In this document: in pieces, positions 1-8,271 of the stretch
How the letters are laid out: every line of letters begins with the position of its first letter
Position numbering within the stretch: the stretch's first letter is position 1
Assembly (NCBI RefSeq): GCF_024494645.1
Contig: NZ_JANHDJ010000001.1
Location: 558,001-622,000 of the forward strand
DNA: 64,000 nucleotides
DNA from: Halohasta litorea
Lineage (GTDB): Archaea; Halobacteriota; Halobacteria; Halobacteriales; Haloferacaceae
Direction of reading: 5' to 3'
Notes under the pieces: model-generated
Database searches by the model: none
Told to the model about the DNA's origin: nothing
Seen by the model: the letters and a program-made list of their open reading frames with translations, nothing else
Translations under genes and position numbers: made by a program

Positions 1-2
1 AA

Positions 3-182
3 GAAGCGTTTGTTCGACTCCTCTGTTCGGAGTGTGGCAAAAGTTGGCAGAAGACACCGACCGCCGTGCCCGACGTCCGGTCGAACTTCAGCTGTCCGAA
101 CTGCCATGCGACGCGTCGGTTCGCGGAGTTCCTTCGCACCGAGCGGGATCTCGAAATGGTCAAACAGTTCCAAGGGGCCTAA
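3..182 (+). CDS. Zinc-ribbon protein, C-terminal part (5' end outside window)
   Basis: Reading frame 3 is open from the window edge to a TAA at 180-182 and encodes about 59 residues. It carries a CSECGK motif followed by CPNCH, two CxxC pairs about 25 residues apart, which is a four-cysteine zinc ribbon. The tail is charged and ends in a phenylalanine/lysine-rich helix. Small haloarchaeal zinc-ribbon proteins of this kind are common and mostly uncharacterised. The start codon and any upstream domain lie outside the window, so the full length and role are unknown. Confidence 0.6.
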   Translation, partial: EAFVRLLCSECGKSWQKTPTAVPDVRSNFSCPNCHATRRFAEFLRTERDLEMVKQFQGA

Positions 183-185
183 ACC

Positions 186-280
186 CCGTAGTAGGTGGCT
201 CCTACTCCCGTGTCGCTTACACCTGCAAACCTCAAGACAAGCCGTCTCTCGACTCCCAAACCGTAGTAGTCGCCTCCTAC
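186..280. repeat. Two 20-bp direct repeats, each with internal dyad symmetry
   Basis: Positions 186-205 (CCGTAGTAGGTGGCTCCTAC) and 261-280 (CCGTAGTAGTCGCCTCCTAC) match at 17 of 20 bases and lie 75 bp apart. Each has GTAG at one side and CTAC at the other, so each could form a short hairpin or bind a dimeric protein. They lie in the 296-bp spacer between the zinc-ribbon gene and UPF0058. The rest of the spacer holds a small GC hairpin near 382-396 (CCGAC and GTCGG around 5 nt) and TATA-like runs at 400-415, probably the UPF0058 promoter. Confidence 0.5.
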
Positions 281-478
281 AATAGGGAGCGATCAGGCTG
301 TGCGCGCCAGCGAATAGGTGGGTCGTGAGTCGAAATCGACACCCTCATATCCCGGATCATCATTATTCATTAGTATCAAACCGACCGTCAGTCGGGTATA
401 TAGAGGCTATATATGAGTTCCTTGTTAACTCGTCTCAAGATAGTACTATAACCCTCCGGTCGCTACGAGAGTTTGCTC

Positions 479-724
479 ATGAAGAAGCAGGAGCTCATTC
501 ACCTACACGGCCTGCTTGCCGAGGTACGTACTCAGTGTGAGGCGTGGGAAGGCGAATTCGAACTCACCGAATACGAAACTCTTGGCATCAAGCCGACATC
601 GATCCACAAGTCGAAGACCGATCACAAAGCAGCTGTTTTCAAACTGGCGAAGGGAATTACGTCCTCGATGGCCGAGGCCGAAGCGGAGTCCGAAGCCGAG
701 CCGCTGGCACCCAACGCGGACTAA
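479..724 (+). CDS. UPF0058 family protein
   Basis: An 81-residue protein beginning MKKQELIHLHGLLAEV, the typical start of the archaeal UPF0058 family, which is common in haloarchaea and has no established function. An in-frame TTG at 473 would add two residues, but the ATG at 479 matches the family start. The N-terminal half is helical with a His pair (HLHG). The C-terminal tail is a low-complexity Ala/Glu stretch. The gene stands alone: the next gene is convergent and starts on the other strand at 1334. Confidence 0.8.
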   Translation: MKKQELIHLHGLLAEVRTQCEAWEGEFELTEYETLGIKPTSIHKSKTDHKAAVFKLAKGITSSMAEAEAESEAEPLAPNAD

Positions 725-809
725 CACTTTCAATAGTGTTCTACAGCTCTCAACTGTTGAGCGACAGCTACTGAGCGCCGAGGTTTTCACACGCAGCCGG
801 GTGAACGCA

Positions 810-1334
810 TCACTCGGACTGCTCGTCGACACTGCCCAGCCGCTCGGCGATCGCTGCGCCGACTGTTCGGGGGTCCGCCTCGACGATTTCGATACTATCG
901 CCGACAGTGATCGTTCCCGGTTCGATCACTCGGGCACAGATTCCGCCGCGTCCCTCCCCGAGCGCGTTGGCAACGCCGTCCTCGCCAGCTACTTCCTCGA
1001 CGTGTGCACATGGTGGTCGCGGTCGAGTCCCCCGGAGTTCGGCGCTCCCGATTCGGACCGTCGACTCGAGCAAATCGTGAAGCGCCACCCCCCGAGTGAC
1101 GACGTTCCGGCGGTGTCGGCCGTCCCGAAGGTCAATCCCGAACTCCTCGTGAATCGTCTCCACGGATTCGGCTTCCAGGAGCGTTACTTCACACACGTCG
1201 TAGGGTGAGTAGTAGCCCGTTCCCTGGAGGTAGCGATCGCCGACAATTCCACCCTCGACGACCTCAATCGACCGTGTTTCGGCCATCGGCTCGCCGCTTT
1301 CCGGCGCAACGAACAGTTGTTCGACTGTTCCCAT
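810..1334 (-). CDS. MOSC domain-containing protein
   Basis: 174 residues, close to the size of a stand-alone MOSC domain. The fold's usual features are present: a GGIVGDRY turn near residues 28-35, a RRNVVTRG segment at 75-82, and a conserved Cys109 in RPPCAHVEE. MOSC domains are sulfur carriers related to the molybdenum-cofactor sulfurase C-terminus, and free-standing copies are thought to pass sulfur or act in Moco-dependent detoxification. The substrate cannot be read from sequence. The gene is downstream of trm5 on the same strand with a 36-bp gap, so the two may be co-transcribed. Confidence 0.85.
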   Translation of the reverse strand: MGTVEQLFVAPESGEPMAETRSIEVVEGGIVGDRYLQGTGYYSPYDVCEVTLLEAESVETIHEEFGIDLRDGRHRRNVVTRGVALHDLLESTVRIGSAELRGTRPRPPCAHVEEVAGEDGVANALGEGRGGICARVIEPGTITVGDSIEIVEADPRTVGAAIAERLGSVDEQSE

Positions 1335-1370
1335 ACCGACTGTAGCAGCCCGCTCGGTGTAACCGTTCGG

Positions 1371-2378
1371 CTACGAGCGTGTGAGCCGCACGTCGAGACA
1401 GACGTTCAGTTCGTGGGGCGCGTAGGATCGGACGACGTGTTCGGTTTCGACCCCCACGTCGTATTCGGGTTCGGCGGCCGCCCGGATCGCCTCGATACCG
1501 GGGCCGAAGGGGTCCGAATCGTGCTGGATGTCGTAGTAGTGGATCACACACTCCTCGCCCGCGAGGTCGACCGCCGTCTCCAGGAACTCTCCCGCACTGT
1601 GTGGGAGATTCATCACGAGTCGGTCGGCCCACCCGTGGTAGTCGTCGGCTACCGCTCGTACGTCGCCCGAAACCGCTGTTATACACTCACTAACGCCGTT
1701 TCGGCGGGCGTTTTCCCGGAGGTAGTCGATGGCCGTCTCGTTGAGATCGACGGCGACGACCTCGGCATCCCGGCTGGCTGCGGGAATCGCAAACGGACCG
1801 ACACCAGCGAACATATCCAGGACGCGTTCGTCAGCCTCGATCTGGTCGACGACGCGGTGGCGTTCGGTCGCCAGTCGGGGCGAAAAATAGACCGCCGCGA
1901 GATCAAGCAGGAACTCGTGGCCGTACTCGCGGTGGACGGTTTCGGTCGGCGATCGGTCGGTGTCGGGGTCCTCGCGTTCGGCCAGTAGTTCCCAATCACG
2001 GACCCGGAGTTCACCCTTGATTTTCGAGGCCCGATTGAGCACCGAGCGCACGGGGAGATCCGACGCTATCACCGCCGCGGCGATTTCGTCGGCCCGATCG
2101 GAGTCGTCCTCGTCGACGATGACGACATCGCCCAGCCGTTCGAGCGAGGGCTCGTAGCCGAGAATGTCGGCGGGCGTTTGGACAGTCTGTCGTGCCGGGA
2201 GCTCACGGATTGTCGTCTCGAATCGGTCGGGAACGGCCGTTGGGTCCGTCACCGGTATATAAAGGGTCTCGTTTTCCACGACGATCTGGTGGTCGTCGTC
2301 TAACACCCCTGCCGTAGCCAGTGCCTGTCTGCTCTCCTCGCCGTCTGCCCGTGGGACGGCGATACACGGAACCTCCAT
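1371..2378 (-). CDS. trm5: tRNA (guanine37-N1)-methyltransferase Trm5
   Basis: 335 residues, the normal length for archaeal Trm5. It makes m1G37 next to the anticodon, using S-adenosylmethionine, and so prevents +1 frameshifting. Visible parts are an N-terminal D1 region (residues 1-70), a D2 region with KGELRVRDWE (about 121-130), VYFSPRLATER (163-173), the SAM loop DMFAGVGPF (188-196), VAVDLNE (208-214) and the catalytic NLPHSA motif (257-262). In archaea the same activity feeds wyosine biosynthesis. The ATG at 2378 gives a natural N-terminus. Confidence 0.93.
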   Translation of the reverse strand: MEVPCIAVPRADGEESRQALATAGVLDDDHQIVVENETLYIPVTDPTAVPDRFETTIRELPARQTVQTPADILGYEPSLERLGDVVIVDEDDSDRADEIAAAVIASDLPVRSVLNRASKIKGELRVRDWELLAEREDPDTDRSPTETVHREYGHEFLLDLAAVYFSPRLATERHRVVDQIEADERVLDMFAGVGPFAIPAASRDAEVVAVDLNETAIDYLRENARRNGVSECITAVSGDVRAVADDYHGWADRLVMNLPHSAGEFLETAVDLAGEECVIHYYDIQHDSDPFGPGIEAIRAAAEPEYDVGVETEHVVRSYAPHELNVCLDVRLTRS

Positions 2379-2496
2379 ACGAGTCAGTAGTCGTAGGGCG
2401 AATGAGTAAGGGTGACGTTTCGAGGCGGTCGTCGAGATCGGATGGTTGTCGGCCTACAACCGGTGATTTTACCCTGTCGACACCAATTCGTGAGTA

Positions 2497-2775
2497 ATGG
2501 CCAACTCGGAGTTTCCGGAGCCCCAGCCCGGGCCGTCGTGGGAGCAGCTACGCGTTCGGCTCGCCTGTAGCGCGGGTGTGGCAGTCGTTCAGCTCGCAAT
2601 CTTCTGGGAGTTCGTTATTCGGTCGCTACCACTCCTCTGGCCGCCGATGGAGCCGCTCTCGCAGTGGGCGACGTTTCTCATGATCTCTGCGGGCTCGTTC
2701 ATTGTGATCTCCGGGTTCTTCGGTACGCTCATCGGCGACCAGATTTATAAGCGGTATCTGGCCGACGACCGGTAG
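2497..2775 (+). CDS. Small two-helix membrane protein
   Basis: 92 residues. Two hydrophobic segments (about 25-47 and 60-82) are separated by a proline-rich turn. The N-terminus is hydrophilic and ends in a GPSWEQLR-like stretch, and the C-terminus is basic (YKRYLADDR). This layout resembles the many short haloarchaeal membrane proteins of unknown function. It converges with the importer ATPase gene, and its stop codon lies inside a GGTAGCCACTGACTAC motif that recurs elsewhere in the window. No function is proposed. Confidence 0.65.
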   Translation: MANSEFPEPQPGPSWEQLRVRLACSAGVAVVQLAIFWEFVIRSLPLLWPPMEPLSQWATFLMISAGSFIVISGFFGTLIGDQIYKRYLADDR

Positions 2776-2786
2776 CCACTGACTAC

Positions 2787-3590
2787 TTATATCTCATCGG
2801 CCGACTCGTGGTCCGAGAGCGCAGTCACCCGTGGGGAGTCGGTTGTCGGGTCGGTTGAAACGACCGCGCGCGCATCGAACGCGGCTTCGAGCGTCTCGGT
2901 TGTGAGCACCGAGTCGGGGACGCCAGCCTCCAGGACCGATCCCTCTGTGAGCAACACCAGTCGGTCGCAGTAGCGGGCGGCCAGATTCAGATCGTGGATC
3001 GCTGCCACCGCCGCCCGTCCTTCGTCGACGACCGACCGGACCAGATCGAGGGTGTTGATCGCGTGGTTGATATCGAGGTTCGCGGTCGGCTCGTCCAACA
3101 ACAGCAGCGGCGTGTCCTGTGCGAACGCTCGGGCCAGCAGCACGCGTTGGCGTTCGCCACCACTGAGTTCGGTCACCGGTCGGTCGGCGAACGCCGACAG
3201 CGAGGCGTCCGCAAGGGCCTCCTGGACCTGCTGGCGGTCCTCCTCGTCGGCCGTGCCGAACCGGCCGATATGCGGATTACGGCCCATGGCAACCGCCTCT
3301 TCGACCGAAAATGAAAACGAGAGCCGTGTCTCCTGTGGCACCGTCGCGACCAGCCGCCCCGTCTGTCGTGCCGACAGCGCCGAGACCTCGTTCCCCTCGA
3401 CCGCAACCCGTCCCTGTGTTGCTCCCACGCTTCCCCGAATCGCCCGCAGGAGCGTCGTCTTCCCGGCCCCGTTCGGGCCGACGAGGCCGACGAGTTCACC
3501 CCTGTCGGCCGTGAACGACACGTCACTGAGAATGCCACTCCCGCCGAGATCGACCGAGAGCTGGTCGACCGCGAGTACGGGCTCGCTCAT
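2787..3590 (-). CDS. btuD: ABC transporter ATP-binding protein, BtuD/FepC type
   Basis: 267 residues. The ATPase of a metal-chelate or cobalamin importer. It has Walker A GPNGAGKTT (38-46), a Q-loop region in VATVPQETRL, the signature LSGGERQRV (about 138) and Walker B LLLLDEPTANLD. A His switch lies in AAIHDLNLA. The start at 3590 is chosen because MSEPVLAVDQ matches the family N-terminus and its ATGA overlaps the permease stop codon, a usual translational coupling. The longer open frame upstream runs antisense to the permease reading and is not coding. The substrate could be cobalamin, heme or a siderophore. Confidence 0.88.
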   Translation of the reverse strand: MSEPVLAVDQLSVDLGGSGILSDVSFTADRGELVGLVGPNGAGKTTLLRAIRGSVGATQGRVAVEGNEVSALSARQTGRLVATVPQETRLSFSFSVEEAVAMGRNPHIGRFGTADEEDRQQVQEALADASLSAFADRPVTELSGGERQRVLLARAFAQDTPLLLLDEPTANLDINHAINTLDLVRSVVDEGRAAVAAIHDLNLAARYCDRLVLLTEGSVLEAGVPDSVLTTETLEAAFDARAVVSTDPTTDSPRVTALSDHESADEI

Positions 3591-4684
3591 AGCTCGTGGA
3601 CCTCCCGGCTCCGAAGCAGGTAGAGGAAGAAGGGCGCACCGAGGGCGGCGGTGACGATGCCTACGGGGATCTCGGTCGCGCCTGCTCGGGCGATCGTATC
3701 CGTGAGGACGAGAAACGACGCCCCCGCCAGCGCCGCCGCGGGCAGCAGCACCCGGTGGTCGGGGCCGACGACCAGCCGGACCATATGGGGGACGATCAGC
3801 CCGACGAAGCCGATGACGCCGGAGACGGCGACTGCCGCGGCGGTAAGGACGGCCGACACTGCAAGCAGGAGTCGCTTGGTTCGTTCGACCTCGACGCCGA
3901 GCCCATGGGCGGCCTCCTCGCCGAGCAAAAGCACGTTGAGATCCCGGGCGTAAGCCAGGAGGATTCCGAACAACACCGGTACCGTGAGAAGGGTGACCGT
4001 CACGTCGTCCCATCCGGCGTTGCCGAGATGGCCCATCAGCCAGTGGACGACCTGCCGGAGGCCATCGCCGCTGTGGAGCTGGAGGAAGGCGATTACCGCC
4101 CCGAGGAACGCCTGAATGGCGACCCCCGCAAGCAGCAGCGTCGCAATCGGCGTCCGCCCGCCCTCGGTGGCGATCGCGTAGACGCCGAAAGCCGCCAGCA
4201 GTGCGCCGATGAAGGCCGCCCCCTGCAGGCCGAGCCCGAACGGGACTGCTACCGGGACGACCAGAAACGCGACTGCCCCCGCGGCCGCTCCCGAGGAGAC
4301 GCCGATGATCGAGGGGTCGGCCATCGGGTTCCGGAAAAACCCCTGCATGACCGTTCCCGCCGCCGCCAGCGCGAAGCCAACGACCGCTGCCAACAGGATG
4401 CGCGGGAGTCGTACCCGCATCACGATTGTTTTGTATGTGGTATCGACGCTGTAGGCGAACGGCGACTGCCACCGGATTGCCGGGGCGGGCAGTTGGAGCG
4501 CGTTGCCGATCGAGCTGCCGGTCAGCTCGATCCCGGTTGGCACCGAGACTGCGTTGAGCAGCACTTTCACCACCGCCAGCGGATGGATCGACACCGGGCC
4601 GATCCCGGCGCTCACGGTGATCGAAACCCCGAGTACAGCAGCTAACCAGATCGACCAGCCCACCGCACGCTGGCGTGCGTCCAT
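3587..4684 (-). CDS. btuC: FecCD-family ABC transporter permease, BtuC type
   Basis: 365 residues with about ten predicted membrane helices, the standard FecCD/BtuC topology. Family features include GFALAAAGTVMQG (helix 3), NPMADPSIIGVSSGA, a cytoplasmic coupling stretch ending in LLLGEEAAHGLGV, and GVIGFVGLIVPHMVR. The start at 4684 gives MDARQRAVGWS just before helix 1. The earlier in-frame ATG at 4774 would run across the divergent promoter and into btuF, so it is rejected. It works with the adjacent ATPase and the divergently transcribed binding protein. Confidence 0.88.
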   Translation of the reverse strand: MDARQRAVGWSIWLAAVLGVSITVSAGIGPVSIHPLAVVKVLLNAVSVPTGIELTGSSIGNALQLPAPAIRWQSPFAYSVDTTYKTIVMRVRLPRILLAAVVGFALAAAGTVMQGFFRNPMADPSIIGVSSGAAAGAVAFLVVPVAVPFGLGLQGAAFIGALLAAFGVYAIATEGGRTPIATLLLAGVAIQAFLGAVIAFLQLHSGDGLRQVVHWLMGHLGNAGWDDVTVTLLTVPVLFGILLAYARDLNVLLLGEEAAHGLGVEVERTKRLLLAVSAVLTAAAVAVSGVIGFVGLIVPHMVRLVVGPDHRVLLPAAALAGASFLVLTDTIARAGATEIPVGIVTAALGAPFFLYLLRSREVHEL

Positions 4685-4743
4685 GATTGAAAGCCACCTT
4701 GGAGTAGTGAAATACTTATTGACTTGCCACCGAAGACGGAGTA
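4685..4743. promoter_or_regulatory. Divergent promoter between permease and binding-protein genes
   Basis: Only 59 bp separate the two starts. The stretch around 4709-4720 (GAAATACTTATTG) is the only AT-rich element, and it lies about 25 bp from each start codon. It could therefore serve both genes as leaderless promoters. No clear operator palindrome is visible. Confidence 0.45.
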
Positions 4744-5883
4744 ATGGGTCAGTATTCACGACTTCTCGTTTCACTTGCCATCATCGTCGCGCTGCTGGCG
4801 ATCGCACCGGCCGCTGTCGCGGGGCAGTCCACGGCTCCTGCTGATGCCAACGATTCGTTCCCGATCACACTGACTGATGCGACCGGCACCGAGGTGTCGC
4901 TCGACGAACGACCCGAGCGCGTCACGACGACGAACCCGAGTGCCGCACAGGTGATGTGGGAGCTCGATGCCGACTCGCAGGTCGTCGGCCTCACGCAGTT
5001 CGCCCACTACCTCGATGGGGCCGAGAACCGCCAAAACGTCTCTTCGACTGAACTCGGTGTGAGTGTCGAACGCGTGGTCGACACCGAGCCGGATCTCGTG
5101 CTCGCGCCGAACGCGACGAGCGTCGAAACCGTCGAGACGCTTCGAGATGCCGGACTCACCGTATACCATTTCCCGGAAGCCACTGACTTCGAAGACGTCA
5201 AATCGAAGACCCAGACCATCGGTCGGCTGACCGGCAACGATCAGGCGGCCCGCGAGACGAACGCGTGGGTCGATGCCAACGTCGAGGCGGTGTCGGCCGC
5301 GACCGCCGACGCAGAGGAGCCTCGACTGATGTACCCCCTGCTCGGCGGCTTCTCGGTTGGCGGTGATACCTTTATCAACGAAATCATTGCTGCCTCGGGT
5401 GCCGAGAACGTCGTTGCCGACGAGTTCGACGGCTACGAGGTCGTCAACGACGAGACAGTCATCTCGCTCGATCCCGAGGTGCTGCTGGTGACTGATCAGA
5501 CCGAGGGCCAGATCCTCGACAGCGAGCCCTACTCGTTGACGACTGCCGGACAGAACAACGAATCGGTGTTCCTCGAAGTGAACTATATCAATCAGCCAGC
5601 CCCGCGGAGCCTCGTCTACTCGACGCGGAACCTGACCGCACAGCTCCACCCCGAGCTGTACGACGAGTCTGATTTCGTCACCCGCAGCGAGGCGGCCGCC
5701 ACCCTCGATCAGCCAACTACCGGGACCGAGGCGACCCCCGACCAGGCTGCTACCAACGAGACCGAGACGACTCCCGAACAGGACGATGAGACCGGCGTCT
5801 CGGCTCCTGGATTCGGTATCGCCGTCGCCATCGTGTCGCTGCTCGGCGGGAGCCTACTGGTGCGCCGCCGTTCGGGAGCCTAA
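4744..5883 (+). CDS. btuF: Cobalamin/chelate-binding lipid- or membrane-anchored protein with PGF-CTERM tail
   Basis: 379 residues. An N-terminal signal peptide (about 1-26, ending VAGQ) is followed by a periplasmic-binding-protein fold of the BtuF/FhuD type: TDATGTEVSLDERPERV near 38-54, and the long class III backbone helix in the middle. An Asp/Thr/Glu-rich linker (about 320-350) leads to a C-terminal PGF motif, a hydrophobic helix and an RRR cap, the PGF-CTERM signal processed by archaeosortase A. The protein captures the substrate outside the cell and delivers it to the divergently encoded permease-ATPase pair. BtuF-like is the best match; other chelates are possible. Confidence 0.85.
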   Translation: MGQYSRLLVSLAIIVALLAIAPAAVAGQSTAPADANDSFPITLTDATGTEVSLDERPERVTTTNPSAAQVMWELDADSQVVGLTQFAHYLDGAENRQNVSSTELGVSVERVVDTEPDLVLAPNATSVETVETLRDAGLTVYHFPEATDFEDVKSKTQTIGRLTGNDQAARETNAWVDANVEAVSAATADAEEPRLMYPLLGGFSVGGDTFINEIIAASGAENVVADEFDGYEVVNDETVISLDPEVLLVTDQTEGQILDSEPYSLTTAGQNNESVFLEVNYINQPAPRSLVYSTRNLTAQLHPELYDESDFVTRSEAAATLDQPTTGTEATPDQAATNETETTPEQDDETGVSAPGFGIAVAIVSLLGGSLLVRRRSGA

Positions 5884-5943
5884 CCGGGCGGCGGGCCGTC
5901 GACAGTCGTAACCGTATTACCACAGCACCACCGTCACACAGGT

Positions 5944-6219
5944 ATGGTAGAGAACGTGCTGTGGCCCGCCTATTTCGATGCCGGGCTGACGCGGTCGGAG
6001 GGCCGACGCGTGCCAAGGGATCTCGCGGTCGACGAGCCGACGGTCGATGAGATCGCCGACGCCGTCCAGCAGGTCGGCTACGATGCGGTAATCGAACGCG
6101 AGAAAACCTATTCGCGGGAGTTCGACCCCCGCGGCCGCGTCCTCGTCAAGGGGGCCGACGACAGCAAAAACGACCTCGTCCAGGCGATCGGGGCCTACGT
6201 CGAACTCCTCCGCGAGTAA
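5944..6219 (+). CDS. srp19: Signal recognition particle subunit SRP19
   Basis: 91 residues, the full archaeal length. The family pattern is clear: [20 protein letters not shown] (residues 7-26), then [23 protein letters not shown], the RNA-binding surface. SRP19 binds the tips of helices 6 and 8 of 7S RNA so that SRP54 can dock. The stop codon overlaps the next start (TAATG), so this gene and gar1 are translationally coupled. The pairing of SRP19 with Gar1 is common in haloarchaea. Confidence 0.93.
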   Translation: MVENVLWPAYFDAGLTRSEGRRVPRDLAVDEPTVDEIADAVQQVGYDAVIEREKTYSREFDPRGRVLVKGADDSKNDLVQAIGAYVELLRE

Positions 6220-6446
6220 TGCGGCGCATTGGCACCGTCGACCGAACCGCCCAGGGGTTGGCGATCGTCGCCGTCGAGAGCGACGATGTTCCCGACATCG
6301 GCCTCATGGTGATCAACGAATCGCTGTCGACCGTGGGACGGATCGTCGACGTCTTCGGTCCCGTTGACGGCCCCTACGTGGCGATCACGCCGACCGACTC
6401 GACGCCGCTGACCGAGCTCGTCGGGACGAAGCTGTACGCCCGGTGA
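6219..6446 (+). CDS. gar1: H/ACA RNA-protein complex subunit Gar1
   Basis: 75 residues, the short archaeal form without the eukaryotic Gly/Arg tails. It has the six-stranded barrel pattern with RRIGTVDR at the start, VGRIVDVFGPVDGPYV (about 39-54) and a terminal GTKLYAR. It is part of the H/ACA pseudouridylation particle with Cbf5, Nop10 and L7Ae, where it contacts the Cbf5 thumb loop and aids turnover. The start overlaps the srp19 stop. Confidence 0.92.
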   Translation: MRRIGTVDRTAQGLAIVAVESDDVPDIGLMVINESLSTVGRIVDVFGPVDGPYVAITPTDSTPLTELVGTKLYAR

Positions 6447-6525
6447 ACGCCTCGGGCCGAAACTGCACGCTCGGTGACGGGGCTGGAACACAACGCCCAA
6501 ACCCCCCTCGGCCCAACTCGATGAT

Positions 6526-7476
6526 ATGTTTCCCCGGGAGTACCGCGGTGTCGCGGGTGCGGTCCTGCTGTTTCTGCTGATTCAGCTCGGCTCGCTCGCG
6601 TTGGTCCAGACCTTCTTCGAACAGGGGTATCAGGCCGTCGAGAACCCCGACGATCCGACGAACAGCCTCCTGTATATCGGCGCGATCCTGTTGGCGACGC
6701 TCGGCTTTCTGGCCGCATTCAAGTACGATCTCGACTGGATCGTCCGCGTGGTCATCGTCGCCACCAGCGGGCTGTTGGCGTGGTACGTCTTCAGCGCCCT
6801 GTTCCCGATGGTCGTAGCAGTGGCCCTCGGTTCGGCGGTCGCTATCGCGCTGTGGGTCTACCCCGAATGGTACGTCGTCGATACCGCTGGCGTCCTGATG
6901 GGTGCGGGGGCCGCGGGACTGTTCGGGATCACCTTCGGGATTCTCCCCGCCTTGGTCCTGCTGTCGGTGCTGGCGATCTACGACGCGATCAGCGTTTATA
7001 AGACCGAACACATGCTCGACCTCGCCGACGGGGTGATGGACCTCCGCATCCCTGCCATTCTCGTGATTCCGCTCTCGCTGTCCTACTCGTTGCTCGACGA
7101 GGAAGCCGAGATGAGCGAGGACGAGGCGTCGACCGAGGGAGATGATGCTGACGAAGCCACCGACGATGACGACCGCGACGTGTTTTTCATCGGCCTCGGC
7201 GATGCAGTGATTCCTGGAGTACTGATCGCCAGCGCGGCCTTCTTTTCGCCAGCCCCGCAGTTCGCGGTGCCGATCATCGAACTCAATCTTCCGGCACTGC
7301 TCGCGTTGGTCGGCACGCTCGGCGGGCTGCTCGTCCTCATGCGAATGGTGATGAAGGGCCGCGCCCACGCCGGACTCCCGCTGCTCAACGGCGGGGCGAT
7401 CGCTGGCTACATACTGGGATCGCTGCTGGCCGGGATCTCCATGCTCGAAACGGTCGGGCTGACCGGTATAATATAA
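6526..7476 (+). CDS. Presenilin-like A22 family intramembrane aspartyl protease
   Basis: 316 residues with about nine membrane helices. The two catalytic aspartates are recognisable: AIYDAISVYKTEHM (Asp153) and FIGLGDAVIPG (Asp226). They are separated by a 30-residue acidic cytoplasmic loop (191-219), as in presenilin and archaeal PSH proteases. The C-terminal PAL-like motif is LPLLNGG, a variant of the usual PAL. Such enzymes cut membrane protein stubs within the bilayer; the natural substrates in haloarchaea are unknown. The gene follows gar1 by 79 bp and may share its transcript. Confidence 0.85.
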   Translation: MFPREYRGVAGAVLLFLLIQLGSLALVQTFFEQGYQAVENPDDPTNSLLYIGAILLATLGFLAAFKYDLDWIVRVVIVATSGLLAWYVFSALFPMVVAVALGSAVAIALWVYPEWYVVDTAGVLMGAGAAGLFGITFGILPALVLLSVLAIYDAISVYKTEHMLDLADGVMDLRIPAILVIPLSLSYSLLDEEAEMSEDEASTEGDDADEATDDDDRDVFFIGLGDAVIPGVLIASAAFFSPAPQFAVPIIELNLPALLALVGTLGGLLVLMRMVMKGRAHAGLPLLNGGAIAGYILGSLLAGISMLETVGLTGII

Positions 7477-7518
7477 AAGAAGTCACCGGCTACTGTCGCA
7501 TCGCTGGTTGGCCTCGTA

Positions 7519-8058
7519 TTAATCGTCGACGCCCTCACGCACCTTCACGGCCATCCCGCTGTCGAAATCGGCCATCCCGTCGGCCGACAGCTCGGCCCGG
7601 CCGACAGCCAGCAGCTCGCCGCGCTCGTGGACGACCAGTACTTCATCGCCGGGCCGGATTTCGGGGTCGACCTCACTCACGAACTTCGCAAACACGTTTT
7701 TGCCCTCCCGAACGAAGGGCTCGGAGTCGTCGCCGACGACCACGCGGTTCGCTGGGGCCGGAATCTCAAGGAGCCGCCGCCCGCCAGCGATACCGAGCGT
7801 AAACCGCCCGTCGACGCCGTAGGAAACCAGTCGTGCATCATCGGTGTGGACCTGTCGGGGCCGCCCGCCGGTCGACCGGCGGATCTCGAAACTTTCGTCA
7901 GCGGGGAACAGCGTCGTCCCCGCTTCCGCGCCGAACTGGTAGCTGGCGACCGTCCGCAGCGCATCGATATCACGGGCCGGACTACCACTGTCAACGCCGC
8001 CGGTGTCGCTGTCGGCGTCAGCATCCGAAACCGCAGTCGACGCAGGCTCCTCGCTCAT
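7519..8058 (-). CDS. PUA domain-containing RNA-binding protein
   Basis: 179 residues. The first 35 are an acidic, low-complexity leader. A pre-PUA region follows with a YQFGAEAG motif. A C-terminal PUA domain (about 95-175) contains GKNVFAKFV, then IRPGDEVLVV and VGRAELSADGMADF, as in archaeosine transglycosylase PUA modules. A stand-alone PUA protein of this sort probably binds tRNA or rRNA, or helps a modification enzyme; no catalytic domain is present. It has its own promoter: a TATA-like run at 8078-8087 is about 25 bp from the ATG, so the message is probably leaderless. Confidence 0.8.
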   Translation of the reverse strand: MSEEPASTAVSDADADSDTGGVDSGSPARDIDALRTVASYQFGAEAGTTLFPADESFEIRRSTGGRPRQVHTDDARLVSYGVDGRFTLGIAGGRRLLEIPAPANRVVVGDDSEPFVREGKNVFAKFVSEVDPEIRPGDEVLVVHERGELLAVGRAELSADGMADFDSGMAVKVREGVDD

Positions 8059-8077
8059 AGCGTGAGATTTCGCCGAG

Positions 8078-8087
8078 TATATAAAAA
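8078..8087 (-). promoter_or_regulatory. TATA element of the PUA-protein gene
   Basis: Read on the minus strand the box is TTTTTATATA. Its centre is about 25 bp upstream of the start codon at 8058, the archaeal TATA-to-start distance, so transcription would begin at or next to the ATG. Confidence 0.55.
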
Positions 8088-8097
8088 CGGGTGGATT

Positions 8098-8271
8098 TCA
8101 GACGGCGTCGACGAGTCGGTTACGGAGCCACCACAGCAGGCCGAACAGCACGATGCCGAGGGCGACCCCGGCCAGCGTGCTCCCGAGGACGGCCCGACCG
8201 AAGGCGATCCCGACTGCTCCCCCGAGTATGAGGGGAATCGCTGCCGATTCGATCTGTTCGGGGTCGACCAT
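8098..8271 (-). CDS. Small membrane protein, last gene of the TFE operon
   Basis: 57 residues, starting MVDPEQIESAAI and ending NRLVDAV. Two hydrophobic segments (about 11-31 and 33-48) form a helical hairpin, and the tail is short and charged. The start codon overlaps the last base of the NYN gene's stop codon, and an AGGAGG-like sequence lies just upstream inside the NYN gene. This argues strongly that it is a real, translationally coupled gene. The function is unknown. Confidence 0.7.
   Translation of the reverse strand: MVDPEQIESAAIPLILGGAVGIAFGRAVLGSTLAGVALGIVLFGLLWWLRNRLVDAV

Noticed and set aside
2787-4697. One very long minus-strand frame spanning both the ABC ATPase and the region antisense to the permease frame
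   Set aside because: The ATPase begins at 3590 with a family-like start. The upstream part is Arg/Pro/Gly-rich shadow of the permease gene in another frame.
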